Assembly (NCBI GenBank): GCA_903922735.1 | Contig: CAIXUZ010000060.1 | Location: 1-64,000, forward strand | Direction of reading: 5' to 3' | Origin: an uncultured Verrucomicrobia subdivision 3 bacterium | Lineage (GTDB): Bacteria > Verrucomicrobiota > Verrucomicrobiia > Limisphaerales > UBA11358 | Length of the DNA: 64,000 nt | Part shown: in pieces, positions 1 to 7,637 of the stretch | Layout of the letters: the number at the start of each line of letters is the position of its first letter | Numbering within the stretch: the stretch's first letter is position 1 | The notes under the pieces: generated by a model | Database searches by the model: none | Seen by the model: only the letters and a program-made list of their open reading frames with translations | Told to the model about the DNA's origin: nothing | Made by a program: the position numbers and the translations under genes

Positions 1-79
1 AGAGCTCAACGGCGTGCTGTTTAAAGGTCCGATCAAACTTCTTCCGGGTCTTCTTCTCTTGGATCACAGGTGTATTCAT
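1..79 (-). mobile_element. IS transposase OrfA, N-terminal fragment cut by window edge
   Basis: The minus strand from position 79 to the left edge encodes an ATG followed by 25 codons. The peptide starts MNTPVIQEKKTRKKFDRTFK and continues QHAVEL. The basic, aromatic K-F-x-R-x-F-K-x-x-A-V-E-L pattern is the usual start of the HTH domain in IS3-type OrfA transposases. Only this start is visible, so the family, the terminal repeats and the completeness of the element cannot be judged. Confidence rests on the motif alone. Confidence 0.55.
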
Positions 80-134
80 AGTGGCTTTGGCTTTCACTGT
101 CCCGCTTTACCTGTGTCCGTTTTTTCGCGCAGCC

Positions 135-180
135 CCAAACCTTCTCCCCAAGGAGAAGGGGAAACGCGCCCAGCGGGTGG
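135..180. repeat. Dispersed palindromic repeat (CTTCTCC/GGAGAAG type)
   Basis: The stretch contains the inverted repeat CTTCTCCCC-AA-GGAGAAGG, followed by a GGGGAAACG tail. Related palindromes built on CTCTCCC/GGGAGAG occur near 10.5, 10.6, 11.5, 43.55 and 57.6-57.75 kb. It lies in the gene-free gap between the IS fragment and the PPC gene. It looks like a member of a REP-like family. Confidence 0.6.
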
Positions 181-200
181 GGAAGATCCAGCTCAAGGAA

Positions 201-270
201 CAACACGTTCCCGACAACACGTTCCCGACAACCCGTTCCCGACTACCCGCTCCCGACTACCCGCTCCCGG
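201..270. repeat. 14-bp tandem repeat, five copies
   Basis: Five head-to-tail copies of a 14-bp unit are visible, starting CAACACGTTCCCGA. The first two are identical, and the others drift to CAACCCGTTCCCGA and CTACCCGCTCCCGA/G. Bases 80-301 hold no gene that I can support; they contain only this array and the palindrome before it. Confidence 0.85.
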
Positions 271-301
271 CGCGGCCCCAAAATATGACCTGCAAACCGG
301 G

Positions 302-2533
302 TTAGCTTGATTTGGCCACAATCTTATACGGAATGGCCGGCAGCGTGGCCACGGCGGCACCCCGGCGCTGCACGTTCTTGTTGTTCTTGGCGCCCTGAAC
401 ATTGGGCAGCACACTGAGGATGAGATTGCCGGATTCGCCGGGCTTGATCATTTCCGCGTCACACGTCAGCTGCAAATCCAGGCCGTTGGCATTCGGCGAA
501 ACACTCTGCAGCGCGAGTCCTTCCGGCGCGTCTTCCAAATGCAGTTTGAACCGGTCGGAAAACACGCCCGGCGGCGAGGTGATTTTCACATGGGCCGTGC
601 CGCCGGAAGGAATATTCACCGGGGTCGAACCAATGACCTTGAAGGCATCCTTGAGAAACGGCCGGGGCTGGCCGCTGACATTGACCGCCAATTCCTTTGA
701 AGGCACCAGATGTTTGTAGAAGAACGCCTGCATCATATCTTCCGCCGGCTGGGCATGGCGGACCACAGATTGTCCGTCAATTTTCGCACGGCCTTCGATG
801 GCGATGCTAACGGGCTTATCTGACGGCGCCGGCGGGCCTTTCAAGGTGAATTGCGCCTTGTCCTGATTGGCGGCGATGCGCGCCCCGCTCAGGGAAAATC
901 CCCACGGCGCATCTTTCAGCTCCAAATCAATGGCATTGGTAAAACCGTCGCGGCGCATGGCGAACACGGTGACCGGCACGCTCATGCCGGCGCGAAGGTT
1001 GATGCTTGAAGGCACCACCCGCAGCGCAAAATCCGGACGCGGGCCGCTGAGGCGGAGGCGATAGGCAAAGTCCGGCCCGCCCTGACTTTGGGTATCGGTG
1101 ACGTGGATGAAATAGGCGCCAGCCTTGGGCAGGGTGGCCGTCAGATAGGAATCGGCGTGGTGCGTGTCCAACCCCGCGCCCTTGTCGGCATAGTCGTCGT
1201 TGAAGGCCAGCTGTTTGCCCGCCTCGTCGGTCAACCGCAAAAACGAATCCAGCGGCGAATCCAGCCGACGCGCCAAAACTTCGGCAACAATTTTCTGCCC
1301 GGCCCGCCCTTCAAACTTAAAAACATCCTGTTCATTGGGCTGGCCAATGCGGCCATTGACGATGACCGGCAGCGTGACGGCCTGCGCGGTTTCCTGAGAA
1401 TTGTTGGGCTCGCGTTCAAAAATTTCCGGCAGGTCATCCACGGCGAAGGAAACGGCGTTATAATAATTGCCGGAAATCGCGACCACACCGGAAGCCGAAG
1501 CGGGATTGTCCACGGTCAATTGTTTTTCCGGCAGATTCCAACCGGTCAGCGCGACCGGCGTCTTCTCGCCCGCCTTGCCGCCGAGGGGGAAAATACCGGT
1601 GACGAACGGGAGTTCCCCGATGGTCAGACGGTAAACAAAATCCTCGCGACCCCGATAAAGCGAATCCCGGATTTCCACGGTATAGGTGCCATCCCGCGGC
1701 ACTTCGAAATGGACGACCGGATCCGGACGGAACCGGTAGCGTTCCGCGCTGGCCACTTCCTTCCGCTTGGAATCCAGAATCGACACTTTGGCCTCAAACC
1801 AACCCGGCACGGCATCGGCGAGGTAAGGGATCAGCCGCCGCGCTTCGACGGCAATGACGAGGTGACGCCCCTGCGCCGCCCAAAAATGAAAACGATCCAC
1901 CCCCGCCGGCGTAATCTGGCCATTGATGGTGGCGGGCAAGGTCACCGTGGCCTCCACCGGCTTGGGCAAATTGGGCTCCATGGAAGCGCGCTCCTTCGGG
2001 ACGGATTTCCAATTGGCCTTGGTGGTTTCCGCAATGGTCCCGACACAGAATTTCATGGGATTGGACAACCCGCCCGGAGTTTTCACGCGGATTTCGTGGT
2101 CGCCGAGCGCGGCATTGGTGGCCAGCGTGAATTGCACCGTCATGAATTCGCCGATGGCGGGATTCAAGGGCGGGCGGCCGAATTGCGTCAGCTTCTGCCT
2201 GGCGAATTCCATCCGCGCCAGATCGGCGGGGGCGGGTTTGACGCCGCTTTTGCGCTTCTCCTGAAACTGTTTGATCTCATCCTGAAAGGCATCGCGCTCC
2301 TTCTGGTTCAGCGGCCGTTCGTGACTAATGGCCCGGGCGCTCGCGCAATCGCCATCCAGGAACACCATGAAATTGGTGATGCCGTTGAGAAACTGCCCGC
2401 CGATCACCAAGGTGAACGTCGATCCCTGCCGGCCGCCATCGGGATAAACATAACCCAGGCGCGGCGCCGGCTGCGCGATGGCCGCCACGCCCAGCAGCAC
2501 GAACAGGAGGGTGCCGGAGCAAAGTTTTTTCAT
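302..2533 (-). CDS. Secreted PPC-domain protein (pre-peptidase C-terminal domains)
   Basis: This is a 743-residue exported protein. An N-terminal Sec signal (MKKLCSGTLLFVLLGVAAIAQ) precedes an IPT/TIG-like beta domain. Two PPC-type beta-sandwich modules follow at roughly residues 195-300 and 385-490; the second is marked by the EPNNSQETAQ motif. No protease or other catalytic signature is seen, so binding or structural work at the cell surface is the best guess. Its ATG overlaps the stop of the upstream DUF1501 gene by 4 bp (ATGA), so it is probably translationally coupled and is the last gene of a three-gene operon. This trio is common in Planctomycetes and Verrucomicrobia, where its function is poorly known. 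Confidence 0.85.
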   Translation of the reverse strand: MKKLCSGTLLFVLLGVAAIAQPAPRLGYVYPDGGRQGSTFTLVIGGQFLNGITNFMVFLDGDCASARAISHERPLNQKERDAFQDEIKQFQEKRKSGVKPAPADLARMEFARQKLTQFGRPPLNPAIGEFMTVQFTLATNAALGDHEIRVKTPGGLSNPMKFCVGTIAETTKANWKSVPKERASMEPNLPKPVEATVTLPATINGQITPAGVDRFHFWAAQGRHLVIAVEARRLIPYLADAVPGWFEAKVSILDSKRKEVASAERYRFRPDPVVHFEVPRDGTYTVEIRDSLYRGREDFVYRLTIGELPFVTGIFPLGGKAGEKTPVALTGWNLPEKQLTVDNPASASGVVAISGNYYNAVSFAVDDLPEIFEREPNNSQETAQAVTLPVIVNGRIGQPNEQDVFKFEGRAGQKIVAEVLARRLDSPLDSFLRLTDEAGKQLAFNDDYADKGAGLDTHHADSYLTATLPKAGAYFIHVTDTQSQGGPDFAYRLRLSGPRPDFALRVVPSSINLRAGMSVPVTVFAMRRDGFTNAIDLELKDAPWGFSLSGARIAANQDKAQFTLKGPPAPSDKPVSIAIEGRAKIDGQSVVRHAQPAEDMMQAFFYKHLVPSKELAVNVSGQPRPFLKDAFKVIGSTPVNIPSGGTAHVKITSPPGVFSDRFKLHLEDAPEGLALQSVSPNANGLDLQLTCDAEMIKPGESGNLILSVLPNVQGAKNNKNVQRRGAAVATLPAIPYKIVAKSS

Positions 2534-3879
2534 GATGGCATAATCTCTTTGAGCAAGCCGCCGGATTTGATGCCCTCATCCGCCGTCGGCATCACGCGCA
2601 AGGGCAGGCCTTCGGGGTTCGGCAGTTTGGCCGCCGGATCAATGCCCAATTGCGCATAGATGCTCCCGATGAGATCCACCGGGTACACGGGGCGGTCCTT
2701 GACTTCCTCGCCTTTGGCATCGGAGGAGCCGATCACCTGCCCGCCTTTGAAGCCGCCGCCGGCGATAAGCGAGGAAAACACTTTGCCATAATGATTGCGC
2801 CCGCCATTCCACGGCGCTTCCATCATGACCTTGGGCGAACGGCCGAATTCGCCGCCGCTCCAGACAATCGTGCTGTCCAGCAAACCCCGGTCGAACAAAT
2901 CCTTGACCAGCGTGCCGATTCCCTTGTCAAACTCGGGCAACTGACGGCGCATGGACGGGAAAATATCCTTGTGCATATCCCAGCCGCCGTAATTGATGGT
3001 CACATACGGAATGCCGCTTTCCACGAGCCGCCGGGCCACCAGACAGGACTGGCCGAACTTGGACAAGCCGTAGGCTTCGCGCAATTCCTTTTTTTCCTGC
3101 GACAGATCGAACACCTTGGCGCCTTCGCCGAGAATCATGTCATAGGCCGCATTTTCAGCCTTCGTGGTCGCGGCGATTTGGGGGTCCGCGGCCATCGTCT
3201 GGGCCAGCGTGTCGAGCTTGTGCAGGAGTTCACGGCGGCTTTTCTGACGCTGCTCGGTAATCCCCGGCGTGATGATCCCATCCACGGCGAACGGCGTTTG
3301 CGCCGGATTGCCGCCGGTGGCAAAGGGCTTGTAACGCGCCCCTAAAAAGCCGGCTTCGTCAAAGCGCCCCTGCGGTTCCGTGAGCACGACATAAGGCGGA
3401 ATCAACCCCTTGTAGCCGGCGTCGTAGCCCTTGTTCAACGCCACCACGGCGCCCACGCACGGGAACACGGTTTTTCCGCCGGGCTGCCGCCCGGTTTGGA
3501 CGAGGTAAGACGCGGTTTCGTGGCCGTTGTTGCCATGCGTCATGCTGCGGATGAGGGTGTATTTATCCGCCTGTTTGGCGAGCACCGGCATCAATTCACT
3601 GATGCGGATGCCGGAAACATTGGTCTCCAGCGGGGTTCTTAACTGGCCGGCATAATCCACGCCCGCCTCCGGCTTGGGATCAAACGTGTCGAGATGCGAC
3701 GGTCCGCCCGCGAGCCAGATTTGAATCACGGCCTTGGCGCGGGCCGTTTTCGGCACGGCAAACGCGCTGAACGACAGATGGTCCGCCAGCATCAAGCCGC
3801 TGGCGGCGAACAAAGTGCGGCGAATGGCCTCGCGCCGGCTGAGGCGGGGCCGCTGGGATTCGAAGTTGAAATATTTCAT
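2530..3879 (-). CDS. DUF1501 domain-containing protein, Tat-type signal
   Basis: This is a 449-residue protein with a twin-arginine-like start (LSRREAIRRTLFAASGLML). The DUF1501 body follows, with hallmarks WLAGGPSHLDTFDPKPE near residue 55 and later GGWDMHKDIFPSMRRQLPEFD and VWSGGEFGRSP. DUF1501 belongs to the alkaline phosphatase/sulfatase-like fold, but no enzymatic activity is established. Full length for the family. It begins 27 bp after the DUF1549/1553 gene and overlaps the PPC gene by 4 bp. Co-occurrence with DUF1549/1553 partners is a recurring arrangement. The encoded set is probably exported and acts on an extracellular polymer, but that is inference. Confidence 0.92.
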   Translation of the reverse strand: MKYFNFESQRPRLSRREAIRRTLFAASGLMLADHLSFSAFAVPKTARAKAVIQIWLAGGPSHLDTFDPKPEAGVDYAGQLRTPLETNVSGIRISELMPVLAKQADKYTLIRSMTHGNNGHETASYLVQTGRQPGGKTVFPCVGAVVALNKGYDAGYKGLIPPYVVLTEPQGRFDEAGFLGARYKPFATGGNPAQTPFAVDGIITPGITEQRQKSRRELLHKLDTLAQTMAADPQIAATTKAENAAYDMILGEGAKVFDLSQEKKELREAYGLSKFGQSCLVARRLVESGIPYVTINYGGWDMHKDIFPSMRRQLPEFDKGIGTLVKDLFDRGLLDSTIVWSGGEFGRSPKVMMEAPWNGGRNHYGKVFSSLIAGGGFKGGQVIGSSDAKGEEVKDRPVYPVDLIGSIYAQLGIDPAAKLPNPEGLPLRVMPTADEGIKSGGLLKEIMPS

Positions 3880-3906
3880 AGGTCGTTGGTGGTTTATGGT
3901 TGGGGG

Positions 3907-5505
3907 TTAGTGCCGGTAAAGGAATTCCGAACTGTTCAACAAAGTCCAGGCGAGGTCCACCGTGGCCTGCCGCTTGCCATAGCCCTTGGTGATGACGGGA
4001 TTAAAAAGATCCTGCACCAGGGCGGTCTCCGCCGGGGTGGGATACCGCGACAGGATGCCCAGATACATGCCGGTGATGATTTCCGCCGGCTGGCGGTTGG
4101 TGGAAGTCTGGAATTCCACCATGCGGCTTTTTTCGACTTTGCGCTGCATCTGGCTGGAGTTGAGCAGATTCAATTTCTGCCCGGGGTTGATCCGGTTGTT
4201 GCGCTCGGATTCCTGCCCGGTATCACGGGGCGGACGGCCGAACATTTCCAGGAACGAACTGGAAATACTGCCGTCGGGCAGCGCGATGGAACGCAAATCA
4301 TCCGGGATAAACGTGTAGGGCTCGGGGATGATGCTGGAATATTTCTCATTCGTACCGGCAATCTGATCAATCGCGTCGATCAACACTTCGGCATCCAGCC
4401 GGCGCAGGGGGTAATAGGCGAAATTCGCCGCCGCCGCCGGATTGGTGCTCTGCGGCACGCAGGCCAGCTGGTAGGTTTTGGAATTCAAGATCAGCCGGAA
4501 AAGGCTCTTCATATCGTAGCCGGCCCCGGACAACTCTTTTTCCAGATACGCCAGCAATTCCGGATTGGAGGGGGGGTTGTCCCGCCGAAAATCATCCGGT
4601 TCCTGCACGATGCCGCGACCATTCAGCCAGGCCCAGGCCCGATTCGCGAAGTTGCGGGCAAATTGGGGATTTTTCACCAGCCATTCCGCGAACACCGCGC
4701 GCGGATCCCGATCGGGCGAAATCGTCACCTTGGACCCATCGGGCAACTCCGCCGGGCGCGGCGAACCGGTCAGCGCACCGACATTCGTGGAGGCGCGGTT
4801 GAAATAGATGATTTCCTCCTTCCACTCGTCGGTGGCCTTGTAGCCGACATTCGCAAAAAACACGGTGAGTTTGGCAAATTCGTTGGTCGGCCAGTTTTCC
4901 GTCCGTTCCCCGAGGAACGTGAGGGCGGCCGCCTGCGCGATGCCCATGGGCGTCTTATTCTGCATGGCGCGGCAGAAATTAACCGGCGGATTCTGGAAGT
5001 TGCTGCCGTTGGCAGTGAGCAGCTCGGTGGCAATCTTGTCCAGCGGCTTGTTATCGCGGATGGCGTCGTGAATCCACTGATGGTAAGCCTGGGCGGCATT
5101 CGGCCAGAGATTGATCGGGAATTCCGCCTTGATGCGCAGCAAATCACCCCACTTCATCGCCCAGTAATCGGCGTATTCGTCCCGCACCAGCAGCCGCTCG
5201 ATCAGCGCGGCCCGCTTATCCGGGCTCCGGTCGAGAATGAACTGCTGCGCTTCGCTGGCCGTGGGCAGCGTGCCGATAACATCGAGATAAACGCGCCGCA
5301 CAAAAACCCCGTCCGAGCAAAGGCGCGCCGGGGCAATATTCAGCGCCTTTAACCGGGCGAACACGAGTTCATCAATTTTATTGGCCGGCTTGAGCGGGGC
5401 GGGGCTTTCATAGTGCGTGAGGTCGGCCCGGGTGGAAAAAGCGAGAAATAATAAAACCACCACGGGGATGATTTTACGGTTTAAGTGTCCCGTCATGAAT
5501 TTCAT
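3907..5505 (-). CDS. DUF1549 and DUF1553 domain-containing secreted protein
   Basis: This is a 532-residue protein starting MKFMTGHLNRKIIPVVVLL, a Sec signal ending near A-D-L-T. The DUF1549 region (about residues 40-230) shows DELVFARLKAL and RRVYLDVIGTLPTASEAQ. The DUF1553 region (about 265-510) shows DPRAVFAEWLVKNPQFARNFANRAW and ends SSEFLYRH. No cytochrome c CxxCH motif is present, unlike long family members. The frame stays open another 437 codons upstream, but that part only mirrors the RidA-like gene on the other strand. The start was therefore set at 5505 (alternative 5496), where the signal peptide begins. First gene of the operon that continues with DUF1501 and PPC proteins. Confidence 0.88.
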   Translation of the reverse strand: MKFMTGHLNRKIIPVVVLLFLAFSTRADLTHYESPAPLKPANKIDELVFARLKALNIAPARLCSDGVFVRRVYLDVIGTLPTASEAQQFILDRSPDKRAALIERLLVRDEYADYWAMKWGDLLRIKAEFPINLWPNAAQAYHQWIHDAIRDNKPLDKIATELLTANGSNFQNPPVNFCRAMQNKTPMGIAQAAALTFLGERTENWPTNEFAKLTVFFANVGYKATDEWKEEIIYFNRASTNVGALTGSPRPAELPDGSKVTISPDRDPRAVFAEWLVKNPQFARNFANRAWAWLNGRGIVQEPDDFRRDNPPSNPELLAYLEKELSGAGYDMKSLFRLILNSKTYQLACVPQSTNPAAAANFAYYPLRRLDAEVLIDAIDQIAGTNEKYSSIIPEPYTFIPDDLRSIALPDGSISSSFLEMFGRPPRDTGQESERNNRINPGQKLNLLNSSQMQRKVEKSRMVEFQTSTNRQPAEIITGMYLGILSRYPTPAETALVQDLFNPVITKGYGKRQATVDLAWTLLNSSEFLYRH

Positions 5506-5607
5506 TAAAATGATAGACGTTACCAGCCGCAAAAAGGATTCAAAAAAAAGTAACGCATCTTTCCCCAAGTTACAACTTTCAAAAACTTTCAAACCCATTT
5601 TGTAACC

Positions 5608-6741
5608 ATGCCGCCCTTTAGTCAGTCTGTCAAAGTAATGCCCACAAACAACATCCCCGCCCCAATGGCTTCGGCGCAACGCATTAAAAGCCCGCGCCGA
5701 GCGGTTTTCACCTTCACCATCAAGCCGCAACCCGGCGAAGGGATCCCCCAAATCTGCGAGCGCGTGGCGAATCAATTGCGCAGCCGCCAGGCCACCCCGC
5801 TGCACCTGATTGTTTTGGGCAATGTCTCCGCCAGCGCGGCCGGCATGAAAGCGCTGGAAAAATCTTTGGGCGGTGCGGACTGGCCCGTGACGTGGGTGGA
5901 AGGCTCCGACTGCAAAGGCCTGCCGATGGCCGGCATCCAGGTTCACGCCTATACCGGCAAAATCGAGCGCATCCGCATCGATGGCCGGGTTTACGGCTCC
6001 GTATTCACCGATGGCGGCGCCCGCCAATGCGTCGTGGGCGGCGTTTCGCCGGCCGATAAAACCATCTCCCGCTCCGAACAAACCCGCCTGACGCTCGAAA
6101 AATTGCAGGCCGTTCTCGGAAAAGCCGGCTTCGAACTCGCCGACACGGTGCGAACCTGGTTTTACCTCGAAAACATCCTGGCCTGGTATGACGAATTCAA
6201 CATCGCGCGGAACAAGATCTATTCCGCCATGAAATTCCGCAGCGGCTCCATCCCGGCCAGCACCGGCGTGGCCGCCAAAAACCCCACCGGCACCGCGCTC
6301 GCGCTGGTGGCCTGGGCTTTCAAACCGCTGGAAAAAGGCGCCACGGCCGAGGAAATCGCCTCGCCGCTGCAATGCCCGGCGCCGGCCTACGGCAGCGCCT
6401 TCAGCCGCGCCATGGAACTGACCTCCCCCGCCGGCGAACGCCGGATGTTCATCTCCGGCACGGCCAGCATCGCGCCCGGCGGGAAAACCGAGTGGGTGGG
6501 CGACGTCCGCAAGCAGATTGACCTGACGATGGAGGTGGTGGAAGCCATTCTCCGCTCCCGGGGAATGGCCTTTACGGATTTCACCCGGGCCACGGCTTAC
6601 TTCCGGCATCCCGCCGACGTGGGGGTTTTTGCCGAATGGCTGGCGGCCAACGGGCTGGAGCAAATGCCGGTGATCTCGGCGCAATGCGATGTCTGCCGCG
6701 ATGACCTGCTGTTCGAGCTGGAAGCGGATGCCGAAGCGTGA
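5608..6741 (+). CDS. RidA/YjgF-like protein, long form
   Basis: This is a 377-residue cytosolic protein with no signal peptide. The central part (about residues 150-245) has RidA-like features: TRLTLEKLQAVLGKAGFELADTVRTWFYL, a pairing of a helix with a phenylalanine-rich strand. The C-terminal part (about 285-370) again resembles a RidA half, with RMFISGTASIAPGG and ILRSRGMAFTDFTRATAY. This tandem architecture at this length is also that of the chorismatase (FkbO/Hyg5/XanB2) family, so an aromatic-metabolism enzyme is an alternative to imine deaminase. I cannot choose between them by eye. ATG at 5608, with another in-frame ATG at 5638. It is divergent from the DUF1549 operon, with about 100 bp between them. 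Confidence 0.65.
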   Translation: MPPFSQSVKVMPTNNIPAPMASAQRIKSPRRAVFTFTIKPQPGEGIPQICERVANQLRSRQATPLHLIVLGNVSASAAGMKALEKSLGGADWPVTWVEGSDCKGLPMAGIQVHAYTGKIERIRIDGRVYGSVFTDGGARQCVVGGVSPADKTISRSEQTRLTLEKLQAVLGKAGFELADTVRTWFYLENILAWYDEFNIARNKIYSAMKFRSGSIPASTGVAAKNPTGTALALVAWAFKPLEKGATAEEIASPLQCPAPAYGSAFSRAMELTSPAGERRMFISGTASIAPGGKTEWVGDVRKQIDLTMEVVEAILRSRGMAFTDFTRATAYFRHPADVGVFAEWLAANGLEQMPVISAQCDVCRDDLLFELEADAEA

Positions 6742-6944
6742 AGGGGAAACTTGAGGCCGGAAACTTGAAACCGGACCAGCCCGCAGATGGCGCAGATGAT
6801 CGCAGAATAAAAACATTTGCGGGAAGCGGCGTTAAGCCGCTGGACAAACTCCGCCGGCAACAGTAATACCAATCCAACCTGCGGTCGGGATAGATCGGAT
6901 AGACCGCCGAATTTCAATACAATGCCTGCTTGGTGTCGGCGCAG

Positions 6945-7349
6945 ATGAAAAAATCTATTGCCAAAATCGGACTTCGAGTGGCACTTACAATTGTATTGTA
7001 TGTGCCTGTGGCATTTTTGATGGTGATTGGCCGTATCGGTGATTCATTTTCAGCATTTGGGCCGCATCAACATGACACCACTGTCCGAGACACCCTTTTT
7101 TTACTGATAACATTTAGCCCTGCTTGCGTTGCAATTTGGCGTCCCAGAAGAGGACTTCTAATTTTTTCGGCGATAGCTTTGGCGTTACCAACGCTTTTTT
7201 GTTTGGTTTTGTTAGTGCTGGCGATTTTTGTTGGTGCTTTGCCTTTGGCTGCGCGTGGCGTTTTATTTTTCGCGCCGTTAGGTTTTTGGTATTGGTATTG
7301 TTTTTATACGCTCAAAAAACATAAAATATCAGGCAGCGAACAAGATTAG
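6945..7349 (+). CDS. Small multi-pass membrane protein, unknown function
   Basis: The ATG at 6945 gives a 134-residue protein starting MKKSIAKIGLRVALTIVLY. A TTG five codons upstream is less likely. Three or four hydrophobic segments are visible (ALTIVLYVPVAFLMVIG, DTLFLLITFSPACVAIW, GLLIFSAIALALPTLFCLVLL and LFFAPLGFWYWYCFY). I do not recognise a family. The codon use is visibly AT-richer than that of the dnaX operon just downstream, like the small genes at 31-32 and 58-59 kb, which suggests recent acquisition. The 200 bp before it (6742-6944) hold only a short GCGGC/GCCGC hairpin and nothing else I can name. Confidence 0.6.
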   Translation: MKKSIAKIGLRVALTIVLYVPVAFLMVIGRIGDSFSAFGPHQHDTTVRDTLFLLITFSPACVAIWRPRRGLLIFSAIALALPTLFCLVLLVLAIFVGALPLAARGVLFFAPLGFWYWYCFYTLKKHKISGSEQD

Positions 7350-7455
7350 ATGGAAAAGCAGGCTGCCGTCGGAGTTGCCCGCAAACGGCAACATTTTTAA
7401 TTCCATTCCCTAGCGTTTCTCCTTGAAGCGGCGCGCCAAGTGGCGCATCCTCCCG

Positions 7456-7555
7456 TCGCCAGGGCCCATGGAATGTGGACTTACGAACCCCGCCAGGGCC
7501 GGAAGGCAGCAACGGCAGTTTGCTCCGTATCTGCCGTGGTCACCCTGGCACCTTT
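7456..7555 (+). ncRNA. ffs: Signal recognition particle RNA, small bacterial type (4.5S)
   Basis: The universally conserved SRP domain IV apex is visible: GCC-GGAA-GGC closed by the GGAA tetraloop, with the asymmetric AGCAA loop beside it (positions 7491-7515). The outer arms GCCAGGGCCCATGG (7458-7471) and CCGTGG...CCCTGGC (7534-7549) pair across the hairpin and give a single rod of about 95 nt. A short T-run at 7553-7557 follows and may terminate it. The small SRP RNA commonly sits just upstream of dnaX, as here. It lacks an Alu domain, so it is the small form that binds Ffh for cotranslational membrane targeting. Confidence 0.92.
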
Positions 7556-7637
7556 TTCAGTTTTTAGTTGTGAGTTTTTAGTTTTGAGTTACAAACCACC
7601 GCAGCTAAAAAATTAAAAAACTTAAAACCAAAACTTC

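Noticed and set aside
1088-2659. Open frame of 523 codons opposite the PPC gene
   Set aside because: Shadow of a well-supported secreted protein; low-complexity translation.
5506-6816. N-terminal extension of the DUF1549/1553 gene
   Set aside because: This 437-codon part is antisense to the RidA-like gene and lacks any domain, while a signal peptide begins at 5505.
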